In this document: positions 23,001 to 31,505 of the stretch, in pieces
Layout of the letters: each line of letters opens with the position of its first letter
How positions within the stretch are numbered: position 1 is the stretch's first letter
Program-made: the position numbers and the translations under genes
From: Phoronis australis
Taxonomy: Eukaryota; Phoronida; Phoronidae
DNA: 38,801 bases
Assembly: GCA_002633005.1 (NCBI GenBank)
Contig: NMRA01000366.1
Span: forward strand, 20,363-59,163
Reading direction: 5' to 3'
The notes under the pieces: model-generated
Database searches by the model: none
What the model saw: the letters and a program-made list of their open reading frames with translations, nothing else
Told to the model about the DNA's origin: nothing

Positions 23001-23413
23001 CTCCCAAGCCATAGGCTATGGAGTTCTTCTATGAGTAAATGGTATTTATAACCACATGACTTTGATGTTTTAGTCAGTGTGAGGCATAATTTGCCGAAAA
23101 GCTTCTAGTGTATGATGCTCCTATAGCCTAGGAGCTAGACTGTCTCTACTGAGCCACCTCGAGATGGTGGTCACAGTCTACGCGGCCTCACGCCATCCAT
23201 GGCCTAGCCAGCCAGCTAGCTGTACGAAGACTATCGTCAAAATACAGCTAGGTACCACTGTGTCTTTCATAGACCCCGAAACTGCACACAGCCAGGGTAG
23301 TTCTGCTCGTTACCTCGCCATGAAACCTGTATCAACATCTAGAGCTAAAGACCGGATGGGGTGCATGCAAAATCTGGGAATCAAACAACACTCACCTTCC
23401 CCGTTACAGCCAT
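13879..23413 (-). CDS. Membrane-anchored alpha/beta-hydrolase-fold protein, complete, 11 exons
   Basis: Eleven exons join into 387 codons with consistent phases. Exon 1 is 23413-23396. Residues 1-30 are a Ser/Gln-rich polar tail, and about 31-53 (VSVIKYMIIAVLIPPFLNYV...) form one membrane segment. The hydrolase fold follows: strand and oxyanion-loop region TVILDSPTGMSSDVWSLV, then VCVYDRAGIGFSQRP, then nucleophile elbow LILVGAELGSLVARFY, then HLVLVDPLVEE, acid region VITGNYYDDQ (Asp320/321) and His356 in VNGADHTKM. The elbow residue is Glu181, not Ser, so ordinary serine-hydrolase chemistry is doubtful. The layout resembles AB_hydrolase_1 proteins with an N-terminal anchor, but I cannot name an ortholog. 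Known introns are 0.3-1.4 kb. The gene is transcribed divergently from RIM. Confidence 0.88.
14812..14908 (-). CDS. Hydrolase exon 10 (acid region)
   Basis: The acceptor is tttcctatttacag and the donor AAG|GTAATG. It encodes ILNKVKPFPENVSVTVITGN then YYDDQLPSSLNK. The strand VSVTVITG followed by Asp320/Asp321 is where the catalytic acid normally lies. Reading through the donor stays open for ~30 codons to a stop near 14715, so intron retention would give a shortened protein without the His. Confidence 0.88.
16082..16164 (-). CDS. Hydrolase exon 9
   Basis: The acceptor is cttttatttcag and the donor AAG|GTGGGT. It encodes KHLLCHPKHMSSVVDEYFFI then NESFAQI and a split Arg, a helical cap or linker segment. 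It leaves in phase 2. Confidence 0.88.
16871..17002. repeat. 33-bp minisatellite, four units, in hydrolase intron 8
   Basis: Units at 16871, 16904, 16937 and 16970, each exactly 33 bp, with consensus like aaancgacaaaacccatacc and then catttngatacca. More decayed relatives extend left to about 16560. Because 33 is divisible by three, the + strand frame stays open across it; that frame is not a gene. The array ends 84 bp from exon 8. Confidence 0.85.
17087..17225 (-). CDS. Hydrolase exon 8 (cap region)
   Basis: Acceptor gttgtag, donor CAA|GTATGC. It encodes FQHLIPSFQSLQLSAATGMT, RLALLLGMMNQPMTGENIPE and EVVIRQ, a helical stretch in the usual cap-domain position. A second AG 6 bp into the exon would shift the frame and hit a stop, which fixes the border. 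Confidence 0.87.
17716..17796 (-). CDS. Hydrolase exon 7
   Basis: The acceptor is tttttcttttag and the donor TG|GTGAGT. It encodes DVSHLVLVDPLVEEIFTYDE then GIWSQF and a split Trp. HLVLVDP is the strand after the elbow helix. Confidence 0.9.
18268..18387 (-). CDS. Hydrolase exon 6 (nucleophile elbow)
   Basis: The acceptor is gtctgacttacag and the donor GG|GTAGGT. It encodes MVDDLHRLISSSSQQPRP then LILVGAELGSLVARFYTHMF. The strand-turn-helix elbow is unmistakable, but its central residue is Glu181. Confidence 0.9.
18946..19031 (-). CDS. Hydrolase exon 5
   Basis: The acceptor is caatttacag and the donor AG|GTGAGC. It encodes NGSSNSQPEEGEEITLKNRM then KWEMYTVE and a split Arg. It is a polar, acidic insertion before helix B that leads into the MVDDLHRLI helix of exon 6. 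Confidence 0.85.
19318..19365 (-). CDS. Hydrolase exon 4
   Basis: A 48-bp exon between acceptor ttttgtttgtcag and donor GTAAGT. It encodes VCVYDRAGIGFSQRPH, the YDRAGxGxS signature that follows the second core strand in many alpha/beta hydrolases. It is phase 0 on both sides. Confidence 0.9.
20319..20458. repeat. Imperfect inverted repeat in hydrolase intron 3
   Basis: acaagttactcctgg...taagttatcac (20321-20348) pairs with gtgataactta...gagtaacttgtt (20400-20455). A short fold-back, possibly a worn MITE. Confidence 0.5.
20779..20924 (-). CDS. Hydrolase exon 3
   Basis: The acceptor is tatattgtgcag|GT and the donor AAAG|GTACGC. It encodes ELYDVGFGQLMYLGCQGKGK then PTVILDSPTGMSSDVWSLVQ, the first beta strands and oxyanion-loop region of the fold. 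It enters in phase 1 and leaves in phase 0. Confidence 0.9.
21048..21293. mobile_element. Fold-back MITE in hydrolase intron 2
   Basis: Terminal inverted arms of about 90 bp. The left begins attgaaataatgatcactac and the right, reversed, begins gtatcgaaataatgattatt. Both continue through cggcctRattatact, gagRRcctagKtttcgg, and end at tcggggcac. Total about 246 bp with a short central spacer and no coding capacity. It interrupts the intron between exons 2 and 3. Target-site duplication not resolved. Confidence 0.8.
21915..22083 (-). CDS. Hydrolase exon 2 (membrane anchor)
   Basis: The acceptor is aaatttag|GCC and the donor AG|GTAGAA. It reads AQSTGSAGSSKKTSQSQPS, then the hydrophobic segment VSVIKYMIIAVLIPPFLNYV, then LLGESQKLKPP. 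The exon leaves in phase 1. Confidence 0.88.
22330..23190. repeat. Nested fold-back, three related segments (+, -, +) upstream of hydrolase exon 2
   Basis: Segment A (22330-22510) and segment C (22940-23190) are direct copies (aaaaagtttgataa, gaaattaaa..atcgacggc, gtgactttgatgttttaatcagtgtga, cgaaaa, cctataggagc). Segment B (about 22515-22800) is inverted relative to C and repeats the same phrases plus gtctctactgagccacct and gtggtcacagtctacgc. B and C fold around about 22870. It lies inside intron 1 of the hydrolase gene. Confidence 0.8.
23396..23413 (-). CDS. Hydrolase exon 1 (start codon, six codons)
   Basis: ATG GCT GTA ACG GGG AAG (MAVTGK) is followed directly by the donor GTGAGT and joins exon 2 in phase 0. 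The start is inferred: it is the first upstream ATG I found with a good donor in the right phase. An NRF1-type site ~105 bp upstream supports a promoter here. A different first exon further upstream remains possible. Confidence 0.65.
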
Positions 23414-23517
23414 TTAAATGGAAAACAATCTAATAAACGTCATTTCTTGCATAATCCATCACCTTTTCTAACAAAGAAAAGTTATGTCGTCATTTTGAAA
23501 ACAATACGCTCGTAACA

Positions 23518-23528
23518 TGCGCACGCGC
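23518..23528. promoter_or_regulatory. NRF1-type site in the hydrolase promoter
   Basis: TGCGCACGCGC matches 11 of the 12 positions of the NRF1 palindrome YGCGCAYGCGCR. It lies about 105 bp upstream of the inferred ATG, a normal place for such sites in TATA-less housekeeping promoters. No TATA box was noticed. Confidence 0.45.
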
Positions 23529-23925
23529 CGTTTCCTAAATTTTTGCAAAATCTCTCAGGAGATGATGAAATCTTGGCAGGAGCAAAATTTTTCCGAAATT
23601 TGATTTCCTGGTATCAAACTTCCAAAAGCTTATAATGAAGTGAAACCAGATCCAATAATTTTTAGTGACGTGTACGCAACCTTATGAAAGAAGAACAGTT
23701 GATTGAAGAATTGGCAAAAAAAGAAACTGGCCAATAGGTGACGCAATATTTCAAGGCGCTGAAAGCCGTCGCTAAAAATCGCTTCACAACGCTTCATAAC
23801 GGTAGAACGCCAATTATTCCAAAACCAGATAATAATTTTATTTATTCAAATAAGTTTGTAGTTTTGAATGACACTAATTTTGTGTCATATTTTATCTGGT
23901 CATTTTTTACCCACATCGGCGCAAA

Positions 23926-23959
23926 AGCTGTATAAGTGTATATTTAGTATACAGCTTTG
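23926..23959. repeat. Short hairpin beside the large inverted repeat
   Basis: aaagctgtataagtg and tagtatacagcttt form an imperfect hairpin of about 14 bp just outside the left arm. Confidence 0.5.
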
Positions 23960-23973
23960 TACGAACCACAGGC

Positions 23974-24655
23974 GTCCTCAGCTTCTGATCGTCCCCAATA
24001 CACTATATAGTACTACAAGGTATGACACTTCGGACTAGAAATTCCATGGGTGCTTCACTTCAGCCGTCCATAGCAAACATAAAACTCAATAAATTTACAC
24101 AAAACAGAGGTTCAACAAACCATGAAGAATTGTTCTTTCTCTCAATACCATTTACGGTGTCCTGCTCCACCGAGTTCGCAAAAAATTCACAGTCAAAGCA
24201 CAAAAATCTTCCCAAAAAGCTCGTCCGGAGCAACTCCTTGGTCCCACGAGCACGGTACGGAATTATCCGATGAGTTACATATGTACGGCAATTGCCGATT
24301 CATCACGGAAAGTCACAACATCGATAACTCGGCAATTGCCGTTCATCCGTAACTCATCGGATAATTCCGTACCCTGCGTGTGGGACCAAGGAGTTGTTCT
24401 GGACGAGCTTTATGGGAAGGTTTTTGTGCTTTGACCGCGAATTTCTTGCGAACTCGGTGGAGGACACCGTAAATGGTTGTGGGAGAAAGAAAAATTCTTC
24501 ATAATTTGTTGAACCTTTGCTTTGTGTAAATTTATTGAGTTTTATGTTTGTTATGAACGGCTGAAGTGAAGCACCCGTGGAATTTCTAGTCCGGAGTGTC
24601 ATACCTTGTAGTATATCATAGTGACGTGTACTGTATTGGGGACGATCGGAAGCTG
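23974..24655. repeat. Large near-perfect inverted repeat (arms ~325 bp, loop 30 bp)
   Basis: Left arm 23974-24298, right arm 24329-24655. The innermost arms are acggcaattgccga and tcggcaattgccgt, then ggaattatccgatgagttac on both sides. The arms extend out through aaggtatgacact and cgatcgtcccc to cctcagctt. Divergence looks like 10-15% with a few indels. Each arm keeps a parallel open frame of about 82 codons. Confidence 0.9.
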
Positions 24656-24659
24656 AGGC

Positions 24660-27240
24660 CGTGAGACTGAGGCCGAGGCCAGGGCAGGGGGCCTGTGATA
24701 TCACCGACGGTTTAAGCTGCAAATTTCTTTCCCGGCATTTGACAGAAATGTGCAACTGATCTGTAAACAAATGCCTACCTCCTTCTTTGTGTCAGGTACG
24801 CTTGTTCGTTCATCTCCTTTGCGATTTCTCAACTGCATTCTGTTCATAAATAAACATCAGCACGCGTACGCGTGTCGCTTCGAACAGGAAGTATACCGCA
24901 ATATTTGTTCTTCTGCAATAAAGAACTCCACTCCGTGTTGGCCAGTGTACGGTCTATGTGGGCTGATACCAAAAGCCGTGTTTACGTACGCTCTCTGCTG
25001 CTCAGATACCTGTGCCCGGTTCCATGAAACAGTCCCAAATAGGGATTCAACTAAGTTCCCTAAATCTATTGCGTATTTGTGGGCTTTTGAAAACATTCAT
25101 TGCCCTTTCTTGTATTGCTTTAGTTTCATTACTAAGTCAACTTTTGACTTTGATACAAATCGAGAGTAAATTCTACGGTTGAATTGCCAATATTACGAAA
25201 ATAATTAAGAGATATTTTCGTACAACACCCCCAATTAGGACTGAGATCCTATTTGTATTCAATGAACTCCTCTGGGCTCAGTTTTTAGTTATATTATTAG
25301 AAAATGTCATTAATCAAGGAGCTCATAATAAAGATAAAATCAATATATAGAAAAATATTGCATCTGTGAGTCCATAAAGACACAAATACTCAAAAAAGAA
25401 TTTGGGACCTTAGTTGAGTCCTCAAAGACCTCTCTACGGTCTCTGGAGTTCCTATTTGGGACTGTTTCATAACCGGCCACAGAGATCGTATTCGTCAGAC
25501 TTTTCCGATTTGCCGGCTGAAAAAGGTTTGAACTGATCAAGGGAATTAGTTTATTAATTTATGTATTTGTGAATATTTGTATGTAGATTTCTTTGTATTT
25601 GTTTAGCTCACTGTAGATACAATGCCTCTTGGCGTTTTCTGGGTCTGTATATTTATTGTACTGACTATTTCATAATAAACATTCAAAAAAAAATCCACTG
25701 GACTGCGAAAAGTTTTTAAAATAAATGTTTCATTTGGCAATACATGCTATTTCACGCTGTCCGTGTAGTTTTTCAGATTCAGTTTATTGTGTCCACTGAG
25801 AACTTCGGCCTCGGGCCCGGCTACGATGGAGTTAATTCCGGCAATTAACTGATTAGAAGCAAAACTCTACGACAGCTGGGGGGGGGGNTTTTCACCAAAA
25901 CTTCCTACAAATCATTACAGAGTTAGTCTCTTGGCGCCCGGCCGGCCGTAGTAATGTTCCCGCTGCCCCTCAGTAAATTATAAAGTCGCCAGTCAGTACA
26001 GGCCTCGGCGCGAGCTTCAGTGTCTCGGTCTATACAGAACGCAGTGGATCGAGTCACTGCATGATAATATGAATTGAAAAGTCGGTGCCCAGCCGCGTTC
26101 TGTTGCCTTACTGGTCTTGACTGGATTAGCTTGACTCCAATTATGGCCAATAATCGTGTTTTGTTGTCATTCATTTTCATTTCTACTTTTTCATTTGCTT
26201 CTGACCTCCTTGTTAGAGGTCTAAAATCTTTAGAAAGTCTATTAATTATTAATTAGCAACTTATTAAACATTGTATTATGTCCGGGAAGGGACCCTCGGG
26301 CTTCCGGGATCCTGTTCTTAGCTCAAGCGACAAAAACATCACGAGAAGACACAAGCAGACGCCTTTCCATTTTGTAATTCGTCTGTAGTCAGACAGCTGG
26401 GCGCATTCAGTTTGACATTAAATTTCATTACCAATTTCTCCTCATTGTTTGTGATATAGAATCCCTCTCCTCCCTTTCGTAAAAATCTGAATCCAGCTAC
26501 AATAAGGGAAAATGCTGTAGCTTGTGTGGGTTATATTCTACCCTAGACCAGGCCTACTTGTTACTTATAGTTAATGATTCTTTTAGGATTATCGTATAGC
26601 GGTCGCCGCCATCACCCGAAGTCAGTGCAACATCTTCTGAGGATCAGCTGGACCATAGTATTACTCCGAGCCAGAAAATTACCGTAATCATCTTCATCTT
26701 AAAGACCTGTGTCAAATTTGGCATGAGTGAGCAACAATGGAAGGCCACTCCAAAGGCTCATTGTTACGATGCTCGTACATGTGATATGGGCCGTGTACGC
26801 CCATTTCCTACCTGTAATACAACGCCGCACGCTGATAGCTTCATCGAACGCGACCAACGAGCGCCTATACAACCCGGCGTCAAATATTCTAGACATAAGT
26901 TATCAACATCTATTAACGTATGATGGAATCTTCTTTGTTCTCACACAATCGTACACGAGGTGCCATTACGGTAGGCCCTTGCACCGCAGCCGACCTCGGC
27001 AACTTGACTTCATTGTTCTGTGTGTTCCACTCATATCGATTCAAGTAGCGACGTTAATCTATTTGCTTGATCACAGTTCATAAAACAAGCAAAAACATCA
27101 CAAGTGTAAAATTGCCAGTACAATGTTTTCGTTTTAGTCAGTAGGGAAACATATATGAATAAATAAAGCTGCAAATTAGTAAACAAATTAAGAAGAACAG
27201 GTATATATATATCGATATTTCATCCTCCCTAAAACCTGTT
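24660..27240. other. Spacer between divergent hydrolase and RIM genes
   Basis: No gene recognised. Phrases such as atgaaacagtcccaaatagg near 25022 recur inverted near 25440-25475 (cctatttgggactgtttcat), so part is repeat-derived. A GC-rich patch lies at 25920-26060. The overlapping open frames at 26699-27083 on both strands lack protein likeness. Confidence 0.4.
25560..25693 (+). mobile_element. Possible LINE or retrotranscript 3' end
   Basis: ctcttggcgttttctgggtctgtatatttattgtac, then aataaacattc followed at once by nine A. A polyadenylation signal with a short A-run looks like the 3' end of a retroposed transcript. No coding part recognised. Confidence 0.35.
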
Positions 27241-27251
27241 TGGTGGACTAA

Positions 27252-27490
27252 TGACAGAGGAGGATCTAGGGGAGGGGGGTACAGGGGGTTTAAACCCATC
27301 CCCCTGGACAGGATCAAAAATAAAAATTAAAAAACGTCACCACTGGCAGGAAAACGAAATGAGCTACAAAACAAAAAATGGCTTACACGGGAAGGCGGAA
27401 ACTCCCTCCCGACCTCCACCCACTAGGGGCTACGCGCCTTGGATTCCCGCGAATCCTAACCCCCCCCCCCCCNCATGGATCTGCCACTGA
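27252..27490. mobile_element. hAT-like MITE candidate 1
   Basis: Starts cagaggaggatctagggga and ends catggatctgccactg, an imperfect terminal inverted repeat of the CAGNGGCGGATCYAGG type with G-rich and C-rich flanks and an assembly N. About 240 bp, no coding content. Target duplication unclear. Confidence 0.55.
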
Positions 27491-28075
27491 ATGAGCTAGT
27501 CGCCCATAAAAACTTAATTAGACCTGTATATTGGACTGCTTTCAGAGATAAAGTCTAGTTACTAAAGAATATCAACCAAATGAGGGGGTGATTAAAGTTT
27601 TTAAGAAGCTTATATTCAATTATTTTTGTAAAAGAGTCCTTGAAACAAGCGGCGCGTTCAGACGGGCCATCACACCCTCCAAACGCTCATTTAAGTGATT
27701 TTGCGCAGCATCGCAACGTTACTCCACATTGCTCATCAGATGTCGCTAAATCATGTCATTGATCCACAGGTGCCCGGATGGATGTAAAAGCTTGTTTTGT
27801 GATTGGTTGATATGCCGTGTGTATGTAATGAGGTGGATGGGCAGAGTATTTTTACTTCGCTGGAGTTTCCTCTCTTTTCTGACATCACACTGTGGACATA
27901 CTGATAGAAACGATGTTCAGGGCTTGATAGACGACTGGCAAGCACTACAGGCTATGCAATTGGGATAAAACGTCTACATGTTTAACGTTTGTGATGTTTT
28001 TCCAACGTACAACTTTGCTGCCAGTCTGCGCCTGCGGTGAATTTGCTCTGAACGATCGATAATATTAGTAACATC

Positions 28076-28203
28076 ATGAGTCGTAGACCTTCTTTGCCAC
28101 CCTTGCCCGATCTGAGCCACCTCTCAGAGGAGGAGAGAAAGATCATCGAATCTGTTCTTGAAAGACAGAGGGAAGAAGAAGAAAAGGAACAAGAACTTCT
28201 CAG
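28076..28203 (+). CDS. RIM: RIM (Regulating synaptic membrane exocytosis), first coding exon
   Basis: RIM is a presynaptic active-zone scaffold whose N-terminal helix and zinc finger bind Rab3 and Munc13. The exon starts at ATG 28076 and reads MSRRPSLPPLPDLSHLSEEE, RKIIESVLERQREEEEKEQE, LL and a split Arg, ending at donor CAG|GTTAGT. PDLSHLSEEERKII with the acidic EEEEKEQE run matches the start of vertebrate RIMS1/2, PDLSHLTEEER, where the Rab-binding helix begins. Rabphilin starts differently. The next exon (rest of the helix, then the FYVE-like zinc finger) was not found in the following 10.6 kb, so intron 1 probably extends past the window. Confidence 0.85.
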
Positions 28204-29916
28204 GTTAGTGGTTTTTGTCGGCTGCTGTTTTTCACATAGGCCGCCATGATGACGTTATCGTCGGTCATAGCCATCATTGACACATCCATCCATTCATTGC
28301 CATTCGCGTTGCTTAATCAATCACTCTTTGGAGGGTCATTCAAAACATTAATGTTACAATGTTTCTCAAGTCTACGGGACAGCAAGAGTGTGTTTTAACA
28401 GCAAGTATTCAGTCACCCGATTGCTTGAAGTTGAATCAGCTGATCGGCCCGTATACAGTCAACACGTAGCCCCTTGCCCTTGGTTGGTTGGTCGGTTAGC
28501 TGGTTATACCTTCAGCATTCAGGGTGCTGTAATTACCTTATCGGCCCAATGTAATGGTAGTACCATTGGCTTGCACAATGCATGAATTTTCTAAAAGCCA
28601 AGAAGTGTACAATCACCTGCAGTTAATTTTGTTGAAAGTTGGAATAGTTGCTGTGTATTATTCAATTAATTACTTTCACGTTCTTTTGATATCTGGACTC
28701 GAAGCAAGTTACCCTAGAGTCTGTGGTCTACTGCCTTTTTCTAACAGCACACATCTCAACTACTGGTCACAGAGGTTGCTGTGAATGAACTGTTGGTGAA
28801 ATGTGCAAAAACGTTGTGCTGCAGCCGACCGAGTGTAGGGTACCTTGTTTTTGTTTTTAAGTCGAGGTATGAAAAGAACGTGATTTCAGACCTCAGATCT
28901 CTCATCATCTTTATGGATATTTTATACACGAATTGAAGGAGGTATCGTTTGTTAATTTCTGATGAATAGTTTTGGGGGTTATGGAGGGACCCATGTATCT
29001 TGACAATTACCAGCATCTCCCAAGAACAATTCTTAAGGTCGTAAAAGGTATCCATGTAACCTTTAAAAGTGGCATTCCGCTGGTTTTTTTTTTAGTTGTG
29101 TTCGTAGAGAGACCACAGCATCCCATGGGTTTCCTTGAACCCACCTACCATATGTAGTAAAACTTGTTGGACCCACCTCATCACTCGGATTTTGCTTGAA
29201 GACTACAATTCATCTTCATGTGTTGAAAATATCAACTTTCTTCATAGGGATATTTGGTCTTCCAAATTAAGACTACAGTCTTCTTACCCGTTACTAAATT
29301 GAAATTGGTAAACAAATTTGCCTGGAATTCTGCTGGCAGTCAATTTCCTCCTTGGCAACTGAACCTTCGACAAACAACCGAAATGGTTGTTCTGATTGAA
29401 GCAATAGTGGCCTTCAAGTTCAATTGCGAAGCATAGAAATCATTTCTAAACTGAGGATAGAACAAGATCCCATCGTGATTTCATTACAGTAATTGGCCAA
29501 AACAGATAAAATCTCCCAGACCTGTTGGATTCAACTTGTACCAGTTTTACTGTATAGCAGTAAAGGTATTTCATTCCAAGTGTCACGATAGTTAGCAACG
29601 GTTTGCAGTGTTCATCATTAATGTCAACTTTTTTGTTTGAGATAAATAATCCCTTGTACATTGTATTGTGGATGTGTGTAAAAGGGAAATATGCTGCCAT
29701 GTCCCTGTCACCTTCCAAGACAACTCATATACACACGTAACTCTGTTCTGTGTGTTTACCTATCAAACACCATGCTCTGAAGGCTATTCATGTATCCAAC
29801 TGCCTTGAAACTTCAGTCTCTGGTTCATACGGACAACTGAAATTTGTTGGGGCATTAGCTATTCAAACATGTATCATACTCTTCGTTTTAGTGAAACTGT
29901 CTTGAACATTATTCAG
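28204..29916 (+). other. RIM intron 1, first part, no feature seen
   Basis: AT-rich single-copy-looking sequence. No exon for the remainder of the RIM Rab-binding helix or zinc finger was recognised. Confidence 0.4.
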
Positions 29917-30041
29917 GGGTGGATTCAGGATTGTTTAAAAGGTCCAAGTCGACAATTTGAAAGTTCTAAATTTTATATCACTAAAATCAAGGGGTAATGG
30001 AGGGTCAGGACCCCCGTGACCCCCTTCTATCCACCTATGTT
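29917..30041. mobile_element. hAT-like MITE candidate 2
   Basis: Starts caggggtggattcaggattg and ends cccccttctatccacctatg, again an inverted pair related to CAGGGGCGGATYCAGG. About 125 bp. Confidence 0.5.
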
Positions 30042-30189
30042 ATTGAATGATTATATTTTTACTGCTGTATCGTGAGTACCGCAATGGTTAAAGTGCCAAT
30101 AAACCCGCGGTTTGTCGAAAATTTTTTGATTCATACTGGCCACGTACCGCTATAAAATGAGTTTCAACTTGTTCCTTACTCAGATCAGA

Positions 30190-31130
30190 GCTGATTTTTA
30201 TGTACCCACATATACATAATGTAGGTGCATATTGCCGTCATCTCTGTGTGGGCGTCCAGCCTCCACAGCTGTATCTCTTAAACCCCTTGTAGGGCAGATG
30301 ATGACGAATTTCGAGTTGATCCGTCTACCGCTGTGTCCCCTAGTGGCAATTTTATTTTTTGTTACATTTGCAAATGTAACTTCGGAATTCCTTGATGGAT
30401 TTTCATGTAAAATTTGGCAAATAGGTTAATACCTTCCCATTAGTTTTCAGACTGATTCGACATATTCTGCACCACCTAGTGGACATTTTAGAAAATTTTG
30501 AGTCTGTTTTTGCTGTCTGATTCTCTATCCGTCAAACCGCTTGGAATGATCATGAGATTATGAAAATTGGCAGACATGTTTCTGATGAGAAGAATGCATT
30601 TGATGTTGATTTTTGGACAGGTTCGACTATTTTGGCACTCCCTGGTGGTGATCTTTTGCGTATCAGCTTAACCCTCTGCAGGATCTTTTTGAAATTTGAC
30701 AAACATGTTCTTATGGAGGTGATAATGAATGGCGACAAGTTTCAGTACAGTCCAGCTATTGTTGTGTCCCCTGGTGGCAATTTTAGTTTACCTGTGTATC
30801 GTTGGAGTTCGCTGATGGATTTTTGTGAAATTTGAGAAATAGGTTTCTATTAAGAAGATGATGAGGTGTTTTTATTTTGGGACGGATTTTATGTATTTTT
30901 GTGGCACCTAGTAGACATTTTTCCAAGTCCATCTCTGTATCGGCCAAATTGCTCAAAGGATCATTTTAAAAACTTAGCTGATGTGTCCCTGATGAGAAAT
31001 CTGTGGCTGACGTTGATTTTTGGATAGGTCTGACAGTGTCACCCTCTAGTGGTGATTTTGTCTTTTCGCGTCTGCAAACCCCCTTGCATGGTCTTCTGGG
31101 AGTTTGGCAGGTGTAATGTCCTATTAATTT
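30190..31130. mobile_element. Large-unit repeat element, copy 2
   Basis: Head gatttttatgtacccacata with tgccgtcatctctgtg, then six cctagtgg-type phrases with 'ctag' ending near 30343, 30479, 30645, 30774, 30911 and 31049 (spacings 129-166 bp). Same orientation as copy 1. Open frames inside are not genes. Confidence 0.7.
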
Positions 31131-31416
31131 GACAACAGGTAGACAGATTAGACTAATAAAAACCCCTAAAGTTTACCATTTGCGGTTCAGTCGTGGGCAC
31201 GTTGTATCTTGCGGCTTTACTGTTTGTCTTGAAAAGAACTGTGAGTTCGAACCTCCTCGAGACTGTGCTCGACAAAAAATGACATGTCGTGGCAAGTTGT
31301 TCCTTCCAAGCATAGAAATTGCATCAGTTTGACCAGGGAACAATTTGAAAAGGAAATTTGTTAGTGATGGTAAGTGATCTAAATCAAAAGCTGTTTTTGT
31401 GACAGGGCAATAGTGG

Positions 31417-31505
31417 GATATAACGTGCCTGTATTTTGAGAACCAGTTTAATGCCCGTTACTCAGTGGAAAAAAACTGGTTCTCAAAATTTGGGCACGTT
31501 ATATC
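31417..31505. repeat. Hairpin with 33-bp arms
   Basis: Left arm 31417-31449 and right arm 31473-31505 match at 30 of 33 positions (gatataacgtgc...ttttgagaaccagttt), with a 23-nt loop. Weaker pairing extends another ~11 bp. Could be a small MITE or a hairpin RNA source. Confidence 0.85.

Noticed and set aside
24750-25169. 139-codon open frame on + and its overlapping - strand frame
   Set aside because: The frames overlap on both strands, contain repeat phrases seen inverted at 25440-25475, and lack recognisable domains.
26727-27083. 118-codon open frame on + with hydrophobic stretches
   Set aside because: Two other frames are also open across the same bases; no signal peptide, domain or splice context supports it.
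30560-30835. 91-codon open frame on +
   Set aside because: Entirely inside copy 2 of the large-unit repeat element.
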